In this document: positions 58,584 through 64,000 of the stretch, in pieces
How positions within the stretch are numbered: the first letter of the stretch is position 1
Layout: each line of letters opens with the position of its first letter
NCBI GenBank assembly: GCA_030654835.1
Contig: JAURWS010000055.1
Span: forward strand, 91,139-155,138
Direction: 5' to 3'
Source: Gammaproteobacteria bacterium
GTDB taxonomy: Bacteria; Pseudomonadota; Gammaproteobacteria; Pseudomonadales; Pseudohongiellaceae
Length of the DNA: 64,000 nucleotides
Made by a program: the position numbers and the translations under genes
Notes under the pieces: model-generated
Databases searched by the model: none
Seen by the model: only the letters and a program-made list of their open reading frames with translations
What the model was told of the DNA's origin: nothing

Positions 58584-59003
58584 ATGACGGCACCCCGATT
58601 CGGCACAGAGATTACCCCGGACGACATCGTCGAGGCCTTGTCCTTCTTCGACAACTGGGAGGACCGCTACAAATACATCATCGATCTGGGCAAGGAATTG
58701 CCCGCCATGGACCCCGCGTTTCGCAGCGACGAAAATCTGGTGCGCGGTTGTCAGAGCCAGGTGTGGCTGTTGAAACGTGAGGAGGGCGACAGGCTCTATT
58801 TTCAGGCGGACAGCGATGCGTTTATCGTGAAGGGATTACTCGGCGTGGTGCTGGCGGCATACAACGGCAAGACGGCGCAGGAGATTCGCCAGTTCGACAT
58901 CAATGCCTACTTCGAACAACTCAATCTGCTCAAACATCTGAGCCCGACGCGTGGCAGTGGTCTGCAGGCGATGGTGCGGCGCATTCAAGCGTACGCTGGC
59001 TGA
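58584..59003 (+). CDS. sufE: Sulfur acceptor SufE
   Basis: A 139-residue partner that accepts persulfide from SufS and stimulates it. Catalytic cysteine in RGCQSQVW; NWEDRYKYIIDLGKELP and LSPTRGSGLQAMVRRI are conserved. It starts on the base after the sufT stop, ending the seven-gene operon, and converges on a Sel1 gene 18 bases away. Confidence 0.97.
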   Translation: MTAPRFGTEITPDDIVEALSFFDNWEDRYKYIIDLGKELPAMDPAFRSDENLVRGCQSQVWLLKREEGDRLYFQADSDAFIVKGLLGVVLAAYNGKTAQEIRQFDINAYFEQLNLLKHLSPTRGSGLQAMVRRIQAYAG

Positions 59004-59021
59004 AGCGGATTCAACCACCGC

Positions 59022-59624
59022 TCAGCGGCTGATGGTCCACTCTGCAAAAGTCTTGCGTGCTTCGCTGATTTGTTCTGGTGTCATTTTGGCAGAGAGCTCG
59101 CCCAGTAAAGCGGTCGCCTCAGCACTGCTAGCTGCGTCTTGCTCCGCATTGGCGTTGTATTGCGACGCACTGGCCCAGAAGTGTGCTCGCACCAGATCCA
59201 CCTCGGTGCCTTCTCCCAATTCATACATCTTCGCCAGTGAATGCTGCGCGCCCGCGTGCTGCGCCTCCGCAGCGGCGAGGTTCCAACGCAACGCCTGCAC
59301 GTAGTCCACCGCAGTGCCGGTGCCATAGTAATAGAGTGAGGCGAGATTGAATTGCGCGTTCACGTGCCCTTGTTCGGCCGCTGCCAACGTCCAGCGCAAC
59401 GCCTCTGCATAGTTCTGTTCGACGCCCTGGCCGAGGTAATAAAGAATTCCCAGGTTGTACTGGGCGAGATCAAGGCCAGCTTCGGCTGCTGTTGTAAATT
59501 CGCGCAGGGCAGTGGCGTAGTCACCGTTCTGCGCGGCAGTCACACCATCCTCGTAGTCCGCGAACGCAGCCGGAGCAATCAGGGTGGCGGTGAGTGCCAG
59601 GACGCGCAGATAATGTTTCATCAT
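59022..59624 (-). CDS. Exported Sel1-repeat protein (third of a tandem trio)
   Basis: A 200-residue protein with a signal peptide (MMKHYLRVLALTATLIAPAAFADYEDG). Three to four Sel1 repeats follow (LDLAQYNLGILYYLGQGVEQ, HVNAQFNLASLYYYGTG, HAGAQHSLAKMYELGEG). Sel1 solenoids bind other proteins; the partner is unknown. It lies ten bases after the stop of the middle gene. Confidence 0.85.
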   Translation of the reverse strand: MMKHYLRVLALTATLIAPAAFADYEDGVTAAQNGDYATALREFTTAAEAGLDLAQYNLGILYYLGQGVEQNYAEALRWTLAAAEQGHVNAQFNLASLYYYGTGTAVDYVQALRWNLAAAEAQHAGAQHSLAKMYELGEGTEVDLVRAHFWASASQYNANAEQDAASSAEATALLGELSAKMTPEQISEARKTFAEWTISR

Positions 59625-59634
59625 CACAGTCTCT

Positions 59635-60240
59635 TCACGGCAGCCTTGCAGCAGTATCGTCATCCGCTTCGGCTGCCGCGCGCTGACTGCTGAATTTTTC
59701 TATCCATTCGGCGGCCAGACGCTGCGACTCCGCGACCTGTTCGTTGCTCATCATCTCTTGATATAACACCAGATTCGCCGCTGCGGCGCGATCTCCGCTC
59801 GATGCCGCCAGCGTAAACCAGAGGTGCGCCTGCACAGGGTCTTGCGGCACGCCCTTGCCATTCGCGTAGAGCGTCGCCAATGTGAATTGTGCGGGCGGGT
59901 CACCCAGTTCTGCAGCGCGACGGAACCAGTTGATGGCCTCGTTCAGGTCGGCGATCACGCCCTTGCCCTGCATGTACATCACGCCAAGATTGTACTGTGC
60001 GTTGTTGTTGTCCTGATCCGCCGCCTTGCGGAACCAGCGCGCGGCCTCGTACTCGTCGGTGATCACACCATCGCCGGAGAGGTAGCGATTGCCCATATCG
60101 AATTGCGCCGCGCTATCGCCAGCTTCGGCTGCAGTGCGTTGAGTGGTCAGGTCAGGCGCCGCCACAGGTTGTGCTACGACCGCGACCGATCCCGCCAGCA
60201 GGAGCGCATTGAGCAAACCGGTGAGAAGATATTTTTTCAT
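59635..60240 (-). CDS. Exported Sel1-repeat protein (second of a tandem trio)
   Basis: A 201-residue protein, signal peptide MKKYLLTGLLNALLLAGSVAVVAQ, then Sel1 repeats (DSAAQFDMGNRYLSGDGVI, NNNAQYNLGVMYMQGKGVI, DPPAQFTLATLYANGKGV). Its ATG overlaps the stop of the first gene by four bases (ATGA at 60237-60240), so they are coupled. It has a charged C-terminal tail. Confidence 0.87.
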   Translation of the reverse strand: MKKYLLTGLLNALLLAGSVAVVAQPVAAPDLTTQRTAAEAGDSAAQFDMGNRYLSGDGVITDEYEAARWFRKAADQDNNNAQYNLGVMYMQGKGVIADLNEAINWFRRAAELGDPPAQFTLATLYANGKGVPQDPVQAHLWFTLAASSGDRAAAANLVLYQEMMSNEQVAESQRLAAEWIEKFSSQRAAAEADDDTAARLP

Positions 60241-61148
60241 CGATGTGAACTGACCCAGCTCGTCGCCAGCCTCTCAGCCGTGCTGATTTCATCCGGCTTC
60301 ATGTAACCGCGCAGGGTAGCGATTACCTTGGCGGCCTCGACATCGCCATTGCTGTTGGCGACCTTGTACCACATATAAGCCGACACCAGATCCTGCTCCT
60401 CTGTGCCCAACCCGTTCAGATACAAACGCCCCAGAAAGGACTGCGCCGGCACATCGCCCTGCTCGGCGGCCAACGTGAACCAGTCACGCGCCTTGAGGTA
60501 ATCACGCTCCACACCCTGCCCGGAGGCATAGGCAATCCCGGCACGCGCCTGCGCCTGAGCAATGCCCTGTTCCGCCGCCTGCAGGAACCAGCGGGTGGAC
60601 TCGGCCGGATTCGCCTCAGTGCCGACGCCGTCCTGATACATGATGCCGAGGTTGTACTGGGCATCGGCATTGCCACCCTCAGCTGCGGCCTTGAACCATC
60701 TGTATGCCGTCGGCAGATCCGGTGGAGTGCCATAGCCATTGGCATGCATGATCGCGAGGTTGTACTGCGAATCCCGATGTCCCTGATCCGCCGCCTTGCC
60801 ATACCACACCAACGCCTGGCCGTAGTCTTCCGCCTTGCCCTGACCGTAGAAATTCATGGTGCCCACTGCATACTGAGCGCCCGCGTCGCCCTGATTGGCT
60901 GCCAGCTCGTACCAGTGATACGCCGCCACATAATCCTGCGCGGTGCCCTGACCGTTGTCATACAAACTGCCGAGGTAATACTGCGATTTCGCCACGCCTT
61001 TCTCGGCATCCTCGGTAAATTCCACCAGCGCCTTGGCGAAGTCCTGCGCCTGATAAGCGGCCAGTCCATCCTCCAGATCCGCATGGGAAACTACCGAAAA
61101 CCCGAGAGAAAGCAAAACCAGGGGAAGAGATTGCAAGAGCCTGTTCAT
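60237..61148 (-). CDS. Exported Sel1-repeat protein (first of a tandem trio)
   Basis: A 303-residue protein with signal peptide MNRLLQSLPLVLLSLGFSVVSHA, then six or seven Sel1 repeats of about 36 residues (KSQYYLGSLYDNGQGTAQ, DAQYNLGIMYQDGVG, AQARAGIAYASGQGV). It leads the three-gene unit. All three have signal peptides and lie next to the tRNA-Arg gene, transcribed away from it. Confidence 0.87.
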   Translation of the reverse strand: MNRLLQSLPLVLLSLGFSVVSHADLEDGLAAYQAQDFAKALVEFTEDAEKGVAKSQYYLGSLYDNGQGTAQDYVAAYHWYELAANQGDAGAQYAVGTMNFYGQGKAEDYGQALVWYGKAADQGHRDSQYNLAIMHANGYGTPPDLPTAYRWFKAAAEGGNADAQYNLGIMYQDGVGTEANPAESTRWFLQAAEQGIAQAQARAGIAYASGQGVERDYLKARDWFTLAAEQGDVPAQSFLGRLYLNGLGTEEQDLVSAYMWYKVANSNGDVEAAKVIATLRGYMKPDEISTAERLATSWVSSHR

Positions 61149-61282
61149 GTGTACGTAACCTGACTGATCGAATCGACGTGAAAATATGCCAACCCCGACC
61201 ATGCGGCAGGGGGAAGAAGTCGGCCGATCTTACCATGCAAGCGCGAATTTCCAGAAATACTCCAGGGATCAGAAAAAAGGGC

Positions 61283-61310
61283 TTGGCATCGGCGTTGATT
61301 TCTATATAAT
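61283..61310 (+). promoter_or_regulatory. Promoter of tRNA-Arg
   Basis: TTGGCA (61283-61288), a 16-base spacer, and a perfect TATAAT (61305-61310), with the tRNA beginning 14 bases later. Confidence 0.75.
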
Positions 61311-61323
61311 TCGCCACCTCAAC

Positions 61324-61400
61324 GCGCCCGTAGCTCAGCTGGATAGAGTACTTGGCTACGAACTAAGGGGTCGCATGTTCGAATCATGCCGGGCGCACCA
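61324..61400 (+). tRNA. tRNA-Arg (anticodon ACG)
   Basis: A 77-base class I tRNA. The acceptor GCGCCCG pairs with CGGGCGC, followed by an A and an encoded CCA. Anticodon ACG is at 61358-61360 in the stem CTTGG/CTAAG. The T-arm contains GTTCGAATC. A terminator and an inverted copy of its 3' end follow. Confidence 0.97.
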
Positions 61401-61416
61401 TACCGCAAGAAAAAAG

Positions 61417-61444
61417 AAAGCCTGCTTATGCAGGCTTTTTTTTT
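61417..61444 (+). terminator. Intrinsic terminator after tRNA-Arg
   Basis: AAAGCCTGC-TTAT-GCAGGCTTT followed by a run of T. On the opposite strand the same stem is followed by a T-rich stretch, so it can act both ways. It forms the centre of a larger inverted repeat (61373-61476). Confidence 0.9.
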
Positions 61445-61476
61445 GCGGTATGGTGCGCCCGGCTGATCGAACATGC
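61443..61476 (-). repeat. Inverted copy of the tRNA-Arg 3' end
   Basis: The reverse complement of these 34 bases equals 61373-61408 (tRNA T-arm, acceptor 3' strand, CCA and eight flanking bases) except for two single-base gaps. It cannot fold as a tRNA alone. Together with the tRNA end it makes a long inverted repeat around the terminator. Confidence 0.85.
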
Positions 61477-61483
61477 TGTTCGA

Positions 61484-61553
61484 TTGATTGCGCAGCAATC
61501 AAGACAGCCGAAGGCTGCCCTTCAGGGTGAACATTCTGGCTCAGCCAGAATGT
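61484..61553. other. Cluster of three further short hairpins
   Basis: Three perfect inverted repeats in a row: TTGATTGC-GCA-GCAATCAA (61484-61502), CAGCC-GAA-GGCTG (61505-61517) and ACATTCTGGC-TCA-GCCAGAATGT (61531-61553). A fourth, CGAACA-TGC-TGTTCG, is just before them at 61468-61482. No reading frame explains them. Confidence 0.6.
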
Positions 61554-61560
61554 GAATCAA

Positions 61561-61629
61561 TCATGCCTGAACTGGCACCTTCCCCTTCTTCGCTTTCGGC
61601 ACTGGCAATTCACCAGCTGTTGCCTGAAT
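61561..61629 (-). pseudogene. Remnant of a second tfoX-like gene (3' end only)
   Basis: Read on the minus strand this gives IQATAGELPVPKAKKGKVP and a stop, closely matching the C-terminus of the intact tfoX-like protein (IQATAGELPAPKLKPKKGKVP). DNA similarity continues past the stop through GAATCAATCATGCC. The rest of the gene is absent. It forms, with the intact gene end at 62617, a direct repeat flanking the NYN gene. Confidence 0.75.
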
Positions 61630-61695
61630 GCGGGAATGACTTGCAGGCCTCATGAAGAAAAAGGTGTCAACTATATCGCCGTATAAGCACGATTT

Positions 61696-62364
61696 TTACC
61701 AATAGCTTGGCTTAATTATTGGTTTTTTATTGGTAGGAATGGTATTGGGCAGAAGGCACTTTTCGCATTCTGCATTTAGGATATGTCTTCTAGTCCAGTC
61801 ACTTTGATCTGACAGGGATTTATTGGGGTAGGAGTGATTTCCCTCTCTTAGAGGGACGATTAAGCCCAATTGAATATTCGGTGTGTCTTGTTTAACCAGT
61901 TTCAGGGCTAATTCCAAGTCGGTATCGTTAGATACCACTACTTGCTGAGAATATTGACCCAATATGGCATCCCGATATAAATGAAGCGCTAAGTTTACGT
62001 CAGTCTGCTTTTCTTCGAACTTCCATACTTCTACGCGATCATCCTTGTCTATGGGCCGTTTATATCTAGGAGGGGTGCCTTTCTCAACTGTTTGATATCC
62101 ATTAATTATTTCAATTCGACCTGGATATAAGTGAGCTAATGCTCTGTTGTAATTGGTTTGAGACTGAACTGAAAGTTGGCCATGACTTGAGAAATTAGCT
62201 TTTATGGGTGCGGTGAAATACTTTACTTTGAGGATGGATGATTCGGGGGATTGAATTTTTATAATAAGTTCAGAGAGTTTGACAATATCTAGCCATTTAT
62301 AAGGTGTTGCTCTTAGGCGGCCATAGAAGAGGTTATATCCGTCAATGTATACAGCCGTATCCAT
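61696..62364 (-). CDS. NYN-domain (PIN-like) putative ribonuclease
   Basis: A 222-residue protein of the NYN/DUF88 PIN-like nuclease group. Catalytic acidic residues appear in AVYIDGYNLFYG (D8), EEKQTDVNLALHLY and VVVSNDTDLELALKLV. A C-terminal tail with two cysteines (NAECEKCLLP) may bind metal. The gene is AT-rich, unlike its neighbours, and lies in a duplicated setting next to a tRNA, both signs of transfer. Such proteins act on RNA; a defence role is possible but unproven. Confidence 0.8.
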   Translation of the reverse strand: MDTAVYIDGYNLFYGRLRATPYKWLDIVKLSELIIKIQSPESSILKVKYFTAPIKANFSSHGQLSVQSQTNYNRALAHLYPGRIEIINGYQTVEKGTPPRYKRPIDKDDRVEVWKFEEKQTDVNLALHLYRDAILGQYSQQVVVSNDTDLELALKLVKQDTPNIQLGLIVPLREGNHSYPNKSLSDQSDWTRRHILNAECEKCLLPNTIPTNKKPIIKPSYW

Positions 62365-62385
62365 GCTTTCTTATATCCTGGAAAT

Positions 62386-62412
62386 GAAAAAACCGCCTTC
62401 CGGCGGTCTTTT
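62386..62412 (-). terminator. Bidirectional intrinsic terminator between tfoX-like gene and NYN gene
   Basis: ACCGCC-TTCC-GGCGGT (62392-62397, 62402-62407) with A-run on the left and TTTT on the right, so a T-tract ends it on either strand. Reading leftward it would stop tfoX-like transcripts 22 bases before the NYN start codon. Confidence 0.85.
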
Positions 62413-62616
62413 CGCCTCAAATTGACGCCAACTTAATGACACCCTTAAGAGGTAAGTAATGAAATAATAATTACTTTACTTAGGCTAATCAAGGCTATTT
62501 ATTATTTGTTATATTTAGGCTTAATCATTAACTGATTTCTTTTTCAAATAATTGAAATATAAGAACTTTCAAGTCATCAGCCTGTAAGCGTGGCTCGGAG
62601 CGTACCGGATTGCGAA
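62413..62616. other. AT-rich non-coding segment
   Basis: About 200 bases rich in A and T (for instance TTATTATTTGTTATATTT). No gene is visible. Its base composition contrasts with the surrounding chromosome and matches the NYN gene. Confidence 0.5.
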
Positions 62617-62967
62617 TCAATCATGCCGCCCCGGCACTTTCCCCTTCTTCGGTTTCAGTTTCGGCGCAGGCAATTCCCCAGCCGTCGCCTGAATAAGTTC
62701 CGCAAGCCATTCCCCGTCCTCCCACAAATCCGCAGTCACAAGAATATGCGGCTTGGCATTAGGATAAGGCGACTCTTCAGCAACATCAGAGATCATGGCC
62801 CGCGCCGCATTTGTAGGCTTGAGATACAACTGCTCGTCACACACCAATCCAACCGGTTTGCCCGCGAGATACACGCAGTACTCCCCGAACATCTTTTTCG
62901 CAGTTACATCACTCAAGTCTGAAAGCTGGTCAAGCAAGTAGTCGATTGTTGATTGAGATGTCGCCAT
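62617..62967 (-). CDS. TfoX N-terminal domain protein
   Basis: A 116-residue protein of the TfoX/Sxy N-terminal domain family: IDYLLDQLSDLSDVTAKKMFGEYCVYLAGKPVGLVCDEQLYLKP. The C-terminal helix domain of full competence regulators is absent and it ends with a lysine-rich tail (PKLKPKKGKVP). The role of single-domain members is unknown. The start at 62967 (MATSQST) replaces a longer frame with no ribosome site. Confidence 0.9.
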   Translation of the reverse strand: MATSQSTIDYLLDQLSDLSDVTAKKMFGEYCVYLAGKPVGLVCDEQLYLKPTNAARAMISDVAEESPYPNAKPHILVTADLWEDGEWLAELIQATAGELPAPKLKPKKGKVPGRHD

Positions 62968-63032
62968 ATTGAAATTCCTGATGCTAAGTGTAAACCACTG
63001 CGAAGGAGCGTCACGCCGAAGCAATTGGGCGC

Positions 63033-63581
63033 TTACGGGAGTGCATTCTTAGCCGATAAAACAAAACTCCCGTTCAGCTTGCCGTTTACAGAGTAGCTAT
63101 ATTCTCCGGCTTCCAGTCCATAAACTGGCATTGGGATGACCTTGGTGAATCGAAGGACACTCCCAACACAGCTAAACTCCGGTGGTAAGAAATAGGCTGG
63201 ATCGAAATATAGAAAAGTATTGAAGGAATTTCCTTTTATATCAAAAACATATTTCCCAACCCCCGAACATGCTCCGATGTAGCCAGAGACCTTCAAAAAT
63301 ACCTGAACTGGAATTTCTGAAGTTTTGACGACAGAGATGTTATCGATAGCGTTTATTTTGTAAGTCATGTCTCCTGAAAGAAGGCTCCATGTGAGCCCTG
63401 CATCATTGCTCTTCAGCTTTACGCTCTGATACATCCCTGGATCGTCCGCTAATCCAACTGCTGAAATATGAAGTGTGTGGCCTCCGCTTTGAGTCAATGC
63501 CGCATCCATGGGTTGCGGAAATGCTGAGACTGCGAATGTGGTTACAACCACGCTCAATAGAACAACCAACATCCGTTTCAT
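63033..63581 (-). CDS. Hypothetical exported protein
   Basis: A 182-residue protein with a signal peptide (MKRMLVVLLSVVVTTFAVSAFPQP). The mature part is beta-rich with a cysteine pair (ACSGVGKYVF and FSCVGSVLRF) that may form a disulfide. I recognise no domain. Composition is more AT-rich than the core genome, so it may be accessory. A GGAG site lies before the ATG. Confidence 0.7.
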   Translation of the reverse strand: MKRMLVVLLSVVVTTFAVSAFPQPMDAALTQSGGHTLHISAVGLADDPGMYQSVKLKSNDAGLTWSLLSGDMTYKINAIDNISVVKTSEIPVQVFLKVSGYIGACSGVGKYVFDIKGNSFNTFLYFDPAYFLPPEFSCVGSVLRFTKVIPMPVYGLEAGEYSYSVNGKLNGSFVLSAKNALP

Positions 63582-63935
63582 AGTGTTTTACTCCTTGATA
63601 AGGGCCACCCTGAATTGGCCTCAGCGCGCTCCATAATACCTACGGTAATCGGTAGTTAGGCATCACCAGCGCACTACTTTATAAAATGGTCTTCAGCAAC
63701 CTTGATTCCGCTAAGATATCAATAAACCGATCTCGCCACATCGAGGGTTTTGATGTGCAATCGATGCATAATCACAAAATGGGGTATTGCAACACCCCAT
63801 TACCCCAATAATCCGCAGATTACCCGATTTACCCATCCCACATCACCGCTTCACAGTCATCCCCCTGTGTCAGGATAGTTGTCGCCTCAGTTGATTTTGT
63901 AACTCAATAGAACAGGGGGCGGTTGGATTGAAAAA
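63582..63935. other. Intergenic region leading to the transposase
   Basis: 354 bases with no gene. It holds one perfect hairpin (AATGGGGT-N8-ACCCCATT, 63778-63801). The stretch from about 63867 (TGTGTCAGGATAGTTGTCGC) to 63935 is probably the left end of an insertion sequence, but its inverted repeat partner is outside the window. Confidence 0.45.
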
Positions 63936-64000
63936 ATGCCCCGTTACTCGGCCGAACGCAAGGCCAGTGTGTTGAAGAAGTTGTTGCCACCGCATAATCG
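63936..64000 (+). mobile_element. Transposase, N-terminal end only (cut by window edge)
   Basis: The frame MPRYSAERKASVLKKLLPPH matches the start of helix-turn-helix transposase subunits of IS3-like elements, which continue into a helix-turn-helix in complete copies. Only 21 full codons are present. It suggests an insertion sequence extending to the right. Confidence 0.65.

Noticed and set aside
61324..61476. Inverted tRNA copy as a second tRNA-Arg gene
   Set aside because: Only the 3' third is repeated; the D-arm and anticodon arm are absent, so it cannot be a tRNA.

Overview
The window comes from the chromosome of a fairly GC-rich gammaproteobacterium. RecBCD, PspF/PspABC, CsrA, DsbC/DsbD, RIO-type kinase, DUF3135 and DUF2750 proteins, and the alaS-lysC-csrA and rpsP-rimM-trmD-rplS orders all point there, most resembling free-living Pseudomonas- or Cellvibrio/OM60-like lineages. 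The species cannot be named from sequence alone. Nearly all of it is ordinary core genome. Accessory DNA is concentrated at the right end, after a tRNA-Arg gene.

Layout. 1-4.6 kb: the 3' two thirds of purL, a YqfO/NIF3-like small protein, a secreted protein with a degraded M23-like fold, and a DUF4097-like exported protein. 4.9-8.6 kb: a Tat-type dienelactone hydrolase, a long palindromic intergenic repeat, and a TonB-dependent receptor. 8.7-15.2 kb: a sulfur block with a NUDIX hydrolase, the sulfate-binding protein, an alpha/beta hydrolase, cysT-cysW-cysA and cysB. The receptor, the binding protein and cysT share a nearly identical promoter-proximal sequence, so the receptor is probably part of the CysB sulfur regulon. 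15.2-20.3 kb: DUF2272 and DUF3135 proteins, pspABC with a sigma-54 promoter and divergent pspF, and a phosphopantetheinyl transferase. 20.4-25.3 kb: ypjD, ffh and the rpsP-rimM-trmD-rplS operon with its terminator. 25.3-34.2 kb: dsbC, hom, thrC, recJ, dsbD and an AI-2E-type transporter. 34.3-38.9 kb: alaS, lysC (with a credible internal start for a beta subunit), csrA and tRNA-Ser(GCT).

39.1-49.4 kb: an exported epoxide hydrolase and an overlapping recC-recB-recD operon. 49.5-52.7 kb: a TIGR02647 protein, RIO kinase, DUF2750 protein and ppnN. 52.7-59.0 kb: a complete SUF iron-sulfur assembly operon, sufB-C-D-S-A-T-E, whose promoter overlaps an almost perfect type-1 IscR site. 59.0-61.2 kb: three tandem exported Sel1-repeat proteins. 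61.3-64.0 kb: tRNA-Arg(ACG), followed by an inverted copy of its own 3' end, a string of hairpins, a remnant of a second tfoX-like gene, an AT-rich islet with a NYN-domain nuclease gene, an intact tfoX-like gene, an unknown secreted protein, and the start of a transposase cut by the window edge.

I found no CRISPR array, rRNA, phage structural genes or clear new multigene system. The most interesting leads are the tRNA-Arg inverted duplication with the tfoX duplication flanking the NYN gene, the shared sulfur promoter sequence, and the IscR-type site on a SUF operon with no adjacent iscR.
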